Assembly (NCBI RefSeq): GCF_003254545.1
Contig: NZ_QJRH01000064.1
Location: forward strand, 62,001-126,000
Reading direction: 5' to 3'
DNA from: Flavobacterium tistrianum
Lineage (GTDB): Bacteria > Bacteroidota > Bacteroidia > Flavobacteriales > Flavobacteriaceae
DNA: 64,000 nt
The notes beneath the pieces are model-generated. The model ran no database searches, was not told the DNA's origin, and worked only from the letters and a program-made list of their open reading frames with translations. A program made the translations under genes and the position numbers. This document shows, one piece after another, positions 36,551 through 46,800 of this stretch; the first letter of the stretch is position 1; each line of letters starts with the position of its first letter.

Positions 36551-38707
36551 ATGAAAAAGTATTTGTTGTTTCTTCTGTTTATATGCACCTCTGTTTTTGC
36601 ACAGAAGATTGATATTAACAATCTAAACTGGTTGCCAAATTCTCATTCTTTTTGGGTGAATCAAGACAATAATGTAGTCATTTATGATGTCGATAAGCTA
36701 GATAAACAAAATACTATTTTATCAAAAGCACAATTAGCGGCATCTGGATTTAGTGGAGAAATTGAACAATTGGTTTGGAACGATTCAAAAACAAAAGTAT
36801 TAGTCTATACAAATTCTAAAAAAGTATGGAGAGACAATACCAGAGGCGATTATTGGTATTTTGATTTAGCTACAGGAAAAGGAAAACAATTAGGCAAAAA
36901 CTTGGATGCTTCATCCTTAATGTTTGCTAAATTTTCTAGCGATAATGAAAATGTTGCCTATGTTTCAAAACACAATATTTATGTTGAAAATCTTAATTCT
37001 GGAAAAATTACACCAGTAACAACAGATGGTACAGATAAAATCATCAACGGGACTTTTGATTGGGTTTATGAAGAAGAACTAGCTGCGCGTGATGGATTCA
37101 GATGGAGCCCTGATGGAAAAAGCATTGCTTTTTGGAGAGTAGATGCAACGTCTACCAAATTTCATTATATGATTAATAATACCGATTCGTTGTATCCGAC
37201 AATTATTCCTGTAGAATATCCAAAAGCAGGAGAAAAACCATCTTCGGTTAAAATCGGAATTGTAAATATTGATTCTTTGCAAACCAATTGGCTAAACATT
37301 CCGGGAGAGCCAGATAATAATTATTTGGTTCGAATGAAATGGATTAGTAACGAGTCTGTTATGGTGATTCAGTTAAACCGGAACCAGAATCAGGTAACTA
37401 TGTACGATTGCAATGCAAAATCGGGTTCTGCTAGGGTTATTTATAAAGAAGAGTCAAATTCTTGGATAGATGTTTTTGACATTTCATCGGGACTATATGA
37501 TACTTTTCCTTGTCAATTTGTGGATAATGGAAAATCCTTTTTATGGAGTTCTGATGCCGACGGATGGATGCATATCTATAAAATAAGTTTGGATGGAAAA
37601 TCAAAAGAATTAATAACCAAAACTAATTTTGACGCTTATTATAAAGCATATAACGAAAAAACAAAAACAATATATTTTACTGCAAGTCCAGAAGATGCAA
37701 CACAGCGTTATTTGTATGAAACCAATTTAGGTTCTAAAAAGACAAAAAGAGTAACGCCTGCTATTTTTGAAGGTTCAAACCGATATATCTTTTCTACAGA
37801 TGCAGCTTACGCACAACATACCAACGCCAGCATTTCGAGAGATTATAATCAGAGATTGATCGCTTTGTCGGGACATCAAAAGATTTATCCAAAAGAAGCA
37901 GATGTTTTTGCAGCCCCTCATAGAGATTATTCGTTAGAAAAATTTAAAGTTAAAACAGTTGATGGTATTGACATTGACGGAATCATGGCAAAACCATTAG
38001 ATTTTGATGCTTCAAAAAAATATCCGGTTTTCTTTTATGTGTATGGAGAACCAATGGCTACGGTTGCCAATGACAGACCTTATTTTAATGAATTTATCGC
38101 TGCTCTAATCCCAAAAGGATACATCGGAATTGCTATGGATAACAGAGGAACTCCTGCAATGAAAGGAACACAGTGGAGAAAATCAATTTATAAAAATATC
38201 GGAATTATCAACACGCACGATCAGGCAATGGCGGCTAAAGAAGTTCTAAAATGGAATTTTATTGATGCCGATCGCGTAGCAATTCACGGTTGGAGCGGCG
38301 GAGGTGCTGTAACTTTAAATTTAATGTTTCAATACCCAGAAATCTATAAAACGGGAATTGCAATTGCAGCCGTGACAGATCAGCATTTTTATGACAATAT
38401 CTACACAGAACGTTATATGGGATTGCCAGATGAAAATGAAGCAACCTATATTAAGGCTTCTCCAGTAACTCATGCTAAGAACTTAAAAGGAAATTTGCTT
38501 TATATTCATGGTACTGGCGATGATAACGTGCACTATAAAAATGCAGAAGTTCTAATCAATGAATTGGTGAAGTACGATAAAATGTTCGATTTAATGATTT
38601 ATCCAAACCGTTCGCATAGCATTGATGAAGGTGAAGGAACCTCACAACATTTAATGGATACATTTGTGAGATATACAGAAAAAAATTGCCCGCCAGGAGC
38701 AAAATAA
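36551..38707 (+). CDS. Dipeptidyl peptidase IV (S9B)
   Basis: A 718-residue secreted or periplasmic serine peptidase with a signal peptide (MKKYLLFLLFICTSVFAQ). An eight-bladed propeller (about 40-460) carries the DPP-IV glutamate motif DWVYEEELAARDG that holds the peptide N terminus. The alpha/beta-hydrolase domain has Ser582 in HGWSGGGAVT, Asp657 in GTGDDNVHY and His689 in NRSHSID. The nucleophile motif GWSGGG differs a little from the usual GWSYGG. It releases N-terminal Xaa-Pro dipeptides, as needed for Gly-Pro-rich collagen fragments. It begins 1 bp after the aminopeptidase gene and is followed by a strong terminator. Confidence 0.93.
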   Translation: MKKYLLFLLFICTSVFAQKIDINNLNWLPNSHSFWVNQDNNVVIYDVDKLDKQNTILSKAQLAASGFSGEIEQLVWNDSKTKVLVYTNSKKVWRDNTRGDYWYFDLATGKGKQLGKNLDASSLMFAKFSSDNENVAYVSKHNIYVENLNSGKITPVTTDGTDKIINGTFDWVYEEELAARDGFRWSPDGKSIAFWRVDATSTKFHYMINNTDSLYPTIIPVEYPKAGEKPSSVKIGIVNIDSLQTNWLNIPGEPDNNYLVRMKWISNESVMVIQLNRNQNQVTMYDCNAKSGSARVIYKEESNSWIDVFDISSGLYDTFPCQFVDNGKSFLWSSDADGWMHIYKISLDGKSKELITKTNFDAYYKAYNEKTKTIYFTASPEDATQRYLYETNLGSKKTKRVTPAIFEGSNRYIFSTDAAYAQHTNASISRDYNQRLIALSGHQKIYPKEADVFAAPHRDYSLEKFKVKTVDGIDIDGIMAKPLDFDASKKYPVFFYVYGEPMATVANDRPYFNEFIAALIPKGYIGIAMDNRGTPAMKGTQWRKSIYKNIGIINTHDQAMAAKEVLKWNFIDADRVAIHGWSGGGAVTLNLMFQYPEIYKTGIAIAAVTDQHFYDNIYTERYMGLPDENEATYIKASPVTHAKNLKGNLLYIHGTGDDNVHYKNAEVLINELVKYDKMFDLMIYPNRSHSIDEGEGTSQHLMDTFVRYTEKNCPPGAK

Positions 38708-38730
38708 AAAAAGTAATATAATATAAAAAG

Positions 38731-38764
38731 AAAGGAGAATTTCAACTTGATGAAATTCTCCTTT
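38731..38764 (+). terminator. Rho-independent terminator after DPP-IV
   Basis: A 14-bp perfect stem, AAAGGAGAATTTCA at 38731-38744 and TGAAATTCTCCTTT at 38751-38764, with a 6-nt loop and a run of T to 38770. Confidence 0.92.
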
Positions 38765-38824
38765 TTTTTTGACTTGTTTAGTTTTGAAATGATTTAAATG
38801 TTTGATTTTGAAATCTTTCCAAAA

Positions 38825-38932
38825 AGGTAATATAGTAAATGTGTAATTGCGAAATTGATATTTATAGGGTAATATAAGCAGGTTTTTCGGTAATATATTA
38901 TCAGAAAAATTATCTAAAAAGCAAAATATTTG
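38825..38932 (+). promoter_or_regulatory. SusC pair 3 promoter with three phased operator copies
   Basis: AGGTAATATAGTAAAT (38825-38840), GGGTAATATAAGCAGG (38867-38882) and CGGTAATATATTATCA (38888-38903) are direct repeats spaced 42 and 21 bp. The -7-like box AATATTTG (38925-38932) begins 22 bp after the proximal copy, the same distance as at the hydroxyproline, M43 and S37 promoters. Confidence 0.7.
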
Positions 38933-38956
38933 CCACATTAATTATAAAACCATTTT

Positions 38957-41900
38957 ATGAAATTCAAGATTAATGTTAGAAAAATTGCAGTACTCTTTTT
39001 TGTACTGTTGACTAAACTGACCTTTGCCCAAGATCGGGTGGTGTCAGGAATTGTTTCAGATGAGAATGGGGTTCCATTGCCAGGTGTTGGAGTACTGGTA
39101 AAAGGAACTCAAACAGGTTCTCAGACTGATTTTGATGGGAAATATTCAATAAAAGCTGATGCAAATGCGGTACTTGTGTTTAGCTTTATTGGAATGCAAA
39201 CTAAAGAAGTTCCAGCACGTGGTAATAGCGTAAACGTAAAAATGAGCGCAGGATCTACACAATTGCAAGAAATCGTAGTTACGGCATTAGGACTTAAAAG
39301 AGAGAAAAAATCTCTTGGTTATGCCACACAAGAAATAAATGGAGATCAGCTAACTAAAATAAATACAGGTAACGTTTCTAATAATATTTCCGGAAAAATT
39401 GCCGGAGTCGAAATCAGAAGAAATAATAATATTGGCGGTTCTACCAATGTTGTAATTCGTGGTACAACTTCTTTAACTGGAAACAATCAGGCTTTATGGG
39501 TTGTTGATGGAATTGTATTAAATAATGATAATACTAATTCGGCAGATCAAAAATCGGGAGGAAATGTAGGTGGTTACGATTACGGAAATGCTGCTTCTGA
39601 CATTAACCCTGATGATATAGAAACGATGAACGTTTTAAAAGGTGCTGCAGCAACCGCATTATATGGTTCTAGAGCATCAAACGGTGTTATCATTGTAACA
39701 CTTAAAAAAGGAAGCAAAACAAAAGGCGGATTAGGATTCGATTTTAGTTCGGGAGTTAACGTTGGTGTTGTAGACAAGAAAACTTTGCCAGAATATCAAA
39801 ACCAATACGGAGGAGGTTATGGCGATTTTTATGGGACAGTTGATTTAGGCAGTGGAGTTCATCCTTACACAGCTACCGATGATGCGGCATGGGGACCAAA
39901 ATTTGATCCTTCATTGCTGGTTTACAACTGGAATTCGTTTTATCCAGAATTGCCAACTTATGGAAAAGCAACGCCTTATGTAGCCGTAAAAAACAATCCA
40001 AATAGTTTTTATCAGAACAGTTTAACATATATCAATAGTATCGCTTTCTCGGCAGCAAATGATCAGGGAGACTTTAGATTTGGTTATACGAATTACAATC
40101 AACAACAGGGAATTCTTCCTAATAGCAACAACAGAAAAGACAATTTTAATTTTTCTGGAAGTTATAAAGTTGCACCTAAAACAAGAATTTCAACTTCAGC
40201 TAATTATTTGACATCTGATGCTGTTGGAATGAATGAAACGGGATATGGAGATGGAGGAAATAACTATTTAAGCAGTGTAAGACAATGGTACACGACTAAT
40301 GCTGATTTTCGAGATTTAAAAGAGGCTTACGAATTGACAGGGAAAAATACGACTTGGAATGTTGGTTCGCCAGATAATTTAGCAGTTCAGTTTCATGATA
40401 ACCCATACTTTCAACGTTATAACAACTACAACTCGTTAAAAAGAGATCGCTTCTTCGGTAATGTTGTGGTAAAAACAGAAGTTAACAATTGGTTTGATAT
40501 TATGGGGCGCGGTGCAGTAGATTTTTACCATCAATTGCAGGAAGAGCGTATTGCTGTAGGTTCTAAAAGAACACCAAATGCTCTTGGTCAATATTCAAGA
40601 TATGATAAAAATTTCCGCGAAATCAATTTAGATTTAGTATTGAATTTCAAAACGGCTATCACTGATGGTATCAATTTTACTGGTATGTTAGGAGGAAACA
40701 CCAGACGTTCTGTTAATAATTCTATCTACGCAGTAACAAATGGCGGATTGGTTGTACCGGGAATTTATGCCTTAACTAACTCAATTGACCCGATTAACAG
40801 TCCTGACGAGATGCAGCAAACACTTGGAACTAATAGTGTTTATGGTATGGCAAGTTTTAATTTCTTAGATACATATTTTCTTGAAGGAACTTATAGAGTA
40901 GATCAGTCATCTACATTACCAAAAGATAATAATACTTATTCTTACCCATCAATTACAGCCACTTATATTTTTAGTAATCATATAAAAGCAGATTGGCTTT
41001 CATTTGGTAAACTACGTTTGAATTATGCTGAAACAGGAAACGATGCTCCGTTTGCAGTAACTTCTACGCTTTATCCTAAAAACACCAATTTTGGGCCAGG
41101 TGGAATCCGTTTTTCTACAGATAACAGCAGAAGCAATTCTGATTTAAAAAGTGAGTTAACCAAAGGAGTTGAAGCAGGTCTTGAACTTAAGTTTTTCAAA
41201 AATAGGTTAGGGGTTGATTTTTCATATTATAAAACAAACACAACGAACCAGATTCTATCTATTGAAACGCCTACACAAACAGGATATACAAGAGCTTGGA
41301 TAAATGGCGGAGATGTTCAGAATAAAGGATTTGAGGTAACAGTAAATGCTACTCCTATAAAAACTAAAGATTTTTCATGGCAGGCTACAGTGAACTGGTC
41401 AACCAATAAAAATGAAGTAATCTCTTTAGGAGGAGCAAGTCAGATTTCGTTAGGATCATTTCAAGGAGTAAATTATGTTGCAGAAGTAGGGAAGCCAGTA
41501 GGGCAGTTGGTTGGTTCTGGTTTTACTTATTTAAATGGAGAAAAAGTAATTCGTTCTAATGGAAGATATCTTCAAAGTGCAGGAGTTGTGATCGGAAATG
41601 TTGCGCCAGATTGGATTGGCGGTTTCAATAACGTTTTAACGTACAAAAACCTTTCTTTCAACTTTTTAATTGATGTGAAAAAAGGTGGAGATGTATATTC
41701 TCTAGATCAGCAATACGGACATACGACAGGAATTTACGAAAGTACGGTAAGTAAAAACCATAATGGAGTTCCTCAGCGTGAACCAGTTGCTCAAGGCGGT
41801 GGTGTATTATTGGACGGTGTAAAACAAGATGGAACGCCAAATGATGTTACAGCTAGTGTAACTGGCACAAACGGATACAATTTTTACAATTCTATGCCAC

Positions 41901-42163
41901 AGCAGCAATATGTATATGATGCATCTTATGTAAAACTTCGCGAAATAGGTTTGAGCTATAAACTGCCAAAAAGATTTATAGAAAACACCTTTATCAGCAA
42001 TATGGTTTTTGCTGTAAACGGAAGCAATTTATGGATCATTCATAAAAACCTGCCTTATGCAGATCCTGAAGCAGGAGCGTCTTCGGGTAATTTACAGGGC
42101 TTTCAAACTGGAGTATTGCCAACAACAAAAGAGTACAGTTTTACTATGAAAGTTCAATTCTAA
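38957..42163 (+). CDS. SusC/RagA-type TonB-linked outer-membrane transporter (pair 3), probable peptide importer
   Basis: A 1068-residue transporter with a signal peptide (VLFFVLLTKLTFAQ), a CarboxypepD_reg domain (VVSGIVSDENGVPLPGVGVL, about 25-105), a TonB-box/plug region (QEIVVTALGLKREKKSLGYA, NISGKIAGVEIRRNNNIGGS, GAAATALYGSRASNGVIIVT) and a barrel ending in FTMKVQF. The VTALGLKREKKSLGY type of plug is frequent in pairs whose partner is a SusD-like_2 lipoprotein. The gene lies between DPP-IV and a secreted M43 protease and shares their operator, so peptides such as collagen fragments, rather than sugars, are the likely cargo (as for RagAB). Confidence 0.92.
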   Translation: MKFKINVRKIAVLFFVLLTKLTFAQDRVVSGIVSDENGVPLPGVGVLVKGTQTGSQTDFDGKYSIKADANAVLVFSFIGMQTKEVPARGNSVNVKMSAGSTQLQEIVVTALGLKREKKSLGYATQEINGDQLTKINTGNVSNNISGKIAGVEIRRNNNIGGSTNVVIRGTTSLTGNNQALWVVDGIVLNNDNTNSADQKSGGNVGGYDYGNAASDINPDDIETMNVLKGAAATALYGSRASNGVIIVTLKKGSKTKGGLGFDFSSGVNVGVVDKKTLPEYQNQYGGGYGDFYGTVDLGSGVHPYTATDDAAWGPKFDPSLLVYNWNSFYPELPTYGKATPYVAVKNNPNSFYQNSLTYINSIAFSAANDQGDFRFGYTNYNQQQGILPNSNNRKDNFNFSGSYKVAPKTRISTSANYLTSDAVGMNETGYGDGGNNYLSSVRQWYTTNADFRDLKEAYELTGKNTTWNVGSPDNLAVQFHDNPYFQRYNNYNSLKRDRFFGNVVVKTEVNNWFDIMGRGAVDFYHQLQEERIAVGSKRTPNALGQYSRYDKNFREINLDLVLNFKTAITDGINFTGMLGGNTRRSVNNSIYAVTNGGLVVPGIYALTNSIDPINSPDEMQQTLGTNSVYGMASFNFLDTYFLEGTYRVDQSSTLPKDNNTYSYPSITATYIFSNHIKADWLSFGKLRLNYAETGNDAPFAVTSTLYPKNTNFGPGGIRFSTDNSRSNSDLKSELTKGVEAGLELKFFKNRLGVDFSYYKTNTTNQILSIETPTQTGYTRAWINGGDVQNKGFEVTVNATPIKTKDFSWQATVNWSTNKNEVISLGGASQISLGSFQGVNYVAEVGKPVGQLVGSGFTYLNGEKVIRSNGRYLQSAGVVIGNVAPDWIGGFNNVLTYKNLSFNFLIDVKKGGDVYSLDQQYGHTTGIYESTVSKNHNGVPQREPVAQGGGVLLDGVKQDGTPNDVTASVTGTNGYNFYNSMPQQQYVYDASYVKLREIGLSYKLPKRFIENTFISNMVFAVNGSNLWIIHKNLPYADPEAGASSGNLQGFQTGVLPTTKEYSFTMKVQF

Positions 42164-42174
42164 AAAATAAAGAC

Positions 42175-43632
42175 ATGAGAATTATAAAAACAATATTTTT
42201 TGCAGGAGCCGTTTTATGTGCAGTAGCTTCATGTGATAATTTAGATGACATGAACAAAAATGAAAAGGCTTATGAAACTGCTCTGCCAAGTGCATTGATG
42301 ACTAGTGCACAGGTAAATTATGCCTACTTTTTAACTAATGCTTCGGTAAATTCAAATAATTTTAGAGCCTATGCGCAGCATTGGTCTACATCTACCTATA
42401 CGGATGAAGCAAATTATAATCAGGCGAAAAGAAATTTAGGGAGCTCGCATGCTGTACTGTTATATCGTGACGTGCTTCAAGATTTAGTAAATGCACAAAA
42501 ACAAATTCAAAATACAAAAGTATTAGGGCCAATTGAAGAAGGCATTAAGAAAAATCAGCTTGCTATTTTAGAGGTGCAGATTGTAATGGCTTATCAAACT
42601 CTAGTCGATTTATTTGGAAATGTTGCGTATTCTGAAGCATTAGATATTAAAAAATTTCCGCTTCCAAAATATGACGATGCAAAAACAATCTATTTTGATT
42701 TGGCTTTTCGTTTGGATGCTGCCATTGCGGCTCTGAATGATGAAAATGGAAGTTTTGGAAATGCCGATTTGATTTTTCACGGAAATGTGGCAAAATGGAA
42801 AACATTAGCCAATAGTGTAAAACTAAAAATGGGATTACATCTTGCTGATGTTGATGCTTTAAAGGCAAAAGCAATGGTAGAAAGTGCTTTTAATTCAGGT
42901 GTTATGAGTAAAGAGGCTGATACAGCACTGTTTCAGTATTTTTCTTCAATAACAGACATGAATCCGTTGTATGACAGTTTGGTAAACGAAAGCCAGATTA
43001 ATATTGCTGAATTTTTTGTAAATGAATTAAATGGAAAAGAAGATCCGAGACGCGATTTTTTCTTCAATCCAAATTCAAAGGTAAATGGCCAATATAAAGG
43101 AGCTCCTTATGCAAAACAGGTTAATTATGCCGACTATTCAAATACCGGTGCAAGATTAAGACAGAAAACAAATCCTGGAGTAATATTCGATTATACTGAA
43201 ACTTGTTTTTTATTGGCAGAGGCGGCAAGCCGAGGTTTTAGTGTCGGAGCTGATGCTGCAACTTATTATACTAAAGGGATAGAAGCAAGCATGAAATTTT
43301 GGGGAGTTTCTGATGCTAATATCCAAACTTACTTAGCTCGTCCTGATGTGGCTTTTGCAACAGCAACAGGAACAGATAAACAAAAAATTGCTTACCAGCT
43401 TTGGATCGCATACTACAATCGTGGTTTTGAAGCGTGGACAGAATACCGCAGATTAGATTATCCAATTCTGGTAGCACCTCCAACAGCGGTGCAAGAAGCT
43501 GAAGGCAAAGTTCCAGTTAGAAACATTTATTCTACATCTGACAAAACGCTGAATGCAGCTAATTATGAAGCAGCTTCAACAGCAATAGGAGGAGATTTAA
43601 TGACAACGAAGATTTTTTGGGACAAATTTTAA
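42175..43632 (+). CDS. SusD/RagB-like surface lipoprotein (pair 3)
   Basis: A 485-residue lipoprotein with lipobox Cys at about residue 20 (LCAVASCDNLDDMNKN). Features of the SusD-like_2 subfamily: NFRAYAQHWSTSTYTDEANY, EVQIVMAYQTLVDLFGNVAY, WKTLANSVKLKMGLHLAD, CFLLAEAASRG and WIAYYNRGFEAWTEYRRLDY. It starts 11 bp after its SusC partner and should bind the peptide substrate at the surface. A terminator follows 29 bp after the stop codon, and the M43 protease gene then has its own promoter. Confidence 0.9.
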   Translation: MRIIKTIFFAGAVLCAVASCDNLDDMNKNEKAYETALPSALMTSAQVNYAYFLTNASVNSNNFRAYAQHWSTSTYTDEANYNQAKRNLGSSHAVLLYRDVLQDLVNAQKQIQNTKVLGPIEEGIKKNQLAILEVQIVMAYQTLVDLFGNVAYSEALDIKKFPLPKYDDAKTIYFDLAFRLDAAIAALNDENGSFGNADLIFHGNVAKWKTLANSVKLKMGLHLADVDALKAKAMVESAFNSGVMSKEADTALFQYFSSITDMNPLYDSLVNESQINIAEFFVNELNGKEDPRRDFFFNPNSKVNGQYKGAPYAKQVNYADYSNTGARLRQKTNPGVIFDYTETCFLLAEAASRGFSVGADAATYYTKGIEASMKFWGVSDANIQTYLARPDVAFATATGTDKQKIAYQLWIAYYNRGFEAWTEYRRLDYPILVAPPTAVQEAEGKVPVRNIYSTSDKTLNAANYEAASTAIGGDLMTTKIFWDKF

Positions 43633-43661
43633 TTTTGAGTTAGTTTAATTTGTTTTTTGAG

Positions 43662-43684
43662 ACCAGCACTTTCTAAGTGCTGGT
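43662..43684 (+). terminator. Rho-independent terminator after SusD pair 3
   Basis: A 10-bp perfect stem, ACCAGCACTT at 43662-43671 and AAGTGCTGGT at 43675-43684, with a 3-nt loop, followed by TTTTTATTTT. Confidence 0.9.
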
Positions 43685-43804
43685 TTTTTATTTTCCTAGT
43701 ATTTGCAAGGGTAGACTGATGTTTATGATTTGTTTTGTAAGGTTTGTTTTTTATATTTTATTGTGATTATTTTTTCATTATGTGTTTTTTTAAGGTTAAA
43801 AATA

Positions 43805-43870
43805 TGATAATTATGTATTATTTCTGAGTAAAATACTATCAAAAAGATTGAATCTTGTGCGGTAATTTTG
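43805..43870 (+). promoter_or_regulatory. M43 protease promoter with phased operator repeats
   Basis: GAGTAAAATACTATCA (43826-43841) matches the regulon element at 13 of 16 positions. A weaker copy lies exactly 21 bp upstream (43805-43820, core GATAATTATGTATTA). A perfect -7 box TAATTTTG (43863-43870) starts 22 bp after the proximal copy, putting the transcript start near 43877. Confidence 0.7.
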
Positions 43871-43898
43871 ATTGTTACTAATTAAAAAACCTAAACAA

Positions 43899-46800
43899 AT
43901 GAAATTAAAATTACTAATCTGCTTTCTGATTTTCAGTTCATTGAAAGTTAGTGCACAAGGTTTGCCTTGTCGGACAAGCGAAGAAAACGAAAAAGTGTAC
44001 CGGAATAATCCACATGCACTTCAAGAGAAAAAGAACTTTGATGTTTTTAGTAAAAATTTTGCGGCCCAGCGCAAATCTTCAACAGCAAAAACAGCTGCTA
44101 CTACTTACACAATTCCAGTAGTATTTCATATTTATGGTGATGTACAAGGTGGAAAAACGGTTACCTACGAAAAAATTGTCAACCACTTGGCTCAGCTTAA
44201 TGATGATTTTAATGGACGTAATGCCGATTTTCAGACAGTTGAACCGTTTTTTCAAGCACGCCGTGGAACGCTGAATATAGAATTTAAACTGGCTAAAAAA
44301 GACCCGAACGGTGGCTGTACGACAGGTGTTGTATTTCATCCAACTAAAAACGGTTACGGAAACGGTGGAGGCTACGATGACCAGATTGCTGCCGACGCTT
44401 GGGACAATACTAAATATATGAATGTTTATATACAGAATGATTTGTATAATGACGGTGCTACGAATAATTCAGGTGTGGCTTGGTATCCAAGTTCAGACAT
44501 GACAGCAAACAATACAGCTCGTGTTGTTTTCAACGGAGCTTATTTGTATGACAACTCATATAGTAAAGAATTCTCAGCAACGCTTACTCACGAATTCGGA
44601 CATTTTCTTAATCTGATTCATACTTTTGAAGGAGGTTGTACAGGAACTGATGAAGTTGCTGATACTCCTGCGGAAGACGGAAAACATACTTTAGGCTGTA
44701 CTCCAGGAACCAATTGCAGTGGCGATAAAGTGAATTTTGAAAATTACATGGGATACAATGGAGCACAAGGCTGTTATAAAATGTATACACAAGGTCAGAT
44801 TGATAGAATGCTTGCTGCCTTAGAACACCCTGCAAGAAAATCGCTGTGGCAGGCACAAAACTTAATCGATACAGGTGTCAATGCTACTGGCAGCACACTT
44901 ACTGCTTCGGCTGTAGCTTTTAAAGAAGCGATTGTTAATGACGGTTCTTTTGATACTTCATCCATAATCAAAATAAACGGAACTAAAACTTTTGCGGTTT
45001 CTTCTGGAACATTGACAGCAGGAACTCATTTCACTCATACTTTCCCAGCTGGAATTACACCTGTGCTTACTGTAAATTCTAATAATCAAATTACAGTTAC
45101 ATTAACGGGAAAAGCAACAAATCATGCATTAAGCAATAATACTTCTGGTGGAATTAGTTTTTTACCAGCAGCTTTTACTGGCGGAACAGCTGATTTATCT
45201 TGCACTTCTTTATACTTCAATTTTAAATTTTCAGATCCATACGGAATCTTCTTTGTAGACATGCCAGATGTTACGGTTTCGTCAGCATTGACATGGAAAT
45301 ATTTTGAAATTGCAAAAGGAGACGATCGTGCATTTGGAGGTTGGCGTTATGCTGCTAATGCTTTAAAAATTGAAACGTATGCAAAAAGACTAGTTTGCGA
45401 AACAGGCACAAGAAATATCTCTTTATTGAATTCAAACACAGCCGTTGGTCCAGCTAGTAATATGACTGCTCCGGGTGCATATCCAAATCAGTTGGATTTA
45501 AGAACAGCGAGTTATACAGCTTGGGATGGAAAAACTGGTTATGTAGGATTTGATTATTTAATGGATGGTCTTACATGTTATGGATGGTTTAAAGTAAAAG
45601 TAAACGCTGATGGAGATGGCTATACAATTTTGGAATATGCATACAATACAAAACCAAACACTCCGATCTATACAGGAATGACCGATAAAACGGCTACAAC
45701 TTTATCGCCAGAAACATTATATGAAGCTGAAGTAAATGATGGAAGCATAACTTCAACAGCGACAATTGCTTTGAGTACCAATAATGGCACATTTACAAAA
45801 AGCAGTGGTACTTTTACAGCAGGAACCGACTATACAATTACAGGTGTGCCAGCTGGTTTAACTGCAGTTCTAACTCTTGAAAGCAATTCTAAAACGGTAC
45901 TTTCTTTTACAGGAAAAGCAACGGCACACAACACAACAAACGATGCTGTTGTTACTATTACGCTTAAAGATGCAGCAATTACAGACGGAATAGCGACTTT
46001 GGATACCGCTACAAAAACAATCAATTTGAAATTTGATGCGCCTTATGGAGTATTTTATGTAAACAATCCGGATTATACGGCCAATGCAGCATCGACTTGG
46101 CAGTATTTTGATTTGGGTATTGGAGACAATACGGAGTATGGAGCATGGCAATATGCTGCAGCCGCTTTAAAAATGGAAACGTATGGAAAAAGATTGGTTT
46201 CTGAAGCGGGAACAAGAAATATTTCATTCTTAACACAAGGTACTTCTATCGGAGCTTCTAGTAATTTTGCAGCACCAGGGGCATATCCAAATCAATTGGA
46301 TTTAAGAACAGCTACTTATACGACTTGGGATAATAAAACAGGATATGTTGGTTTTGAATATACAAGCAGAGGGCGTGTTTGCTACGGATGGATGCATGTA
46401 AAAGTAGAGGCTGGCGGAGTAGGGTATACCGTTTTAGATTATGCTTATAATACCAAGCCAAATGAACCAATTCTAGCAGGAGTACAAACGACAAATACGG
46501 TATTAGCTCCAACAAATTTAACAGCGACTGTGACTAATTTACAAGCTGTGCTTAACTGGACTAATAATGCGACTAATGCAACAAATGTAATTATCGAAAG
46601 AGCAGGTTCAGATGATGTTTATGCAGAAATTGCTACACTAGCTAATACTGCTGCCACATATACCAATACAGGTTTAACTGCCGATACTACTTATAAATAT
46701 AGAGCTAGAGCAAAATCAGGTACTGATTATTCTGCTTATTCGAATGTGGCTACTGTGACAATTCCTGCAGCTCCATTATGCAGCGCGCAAGGAACAAACG

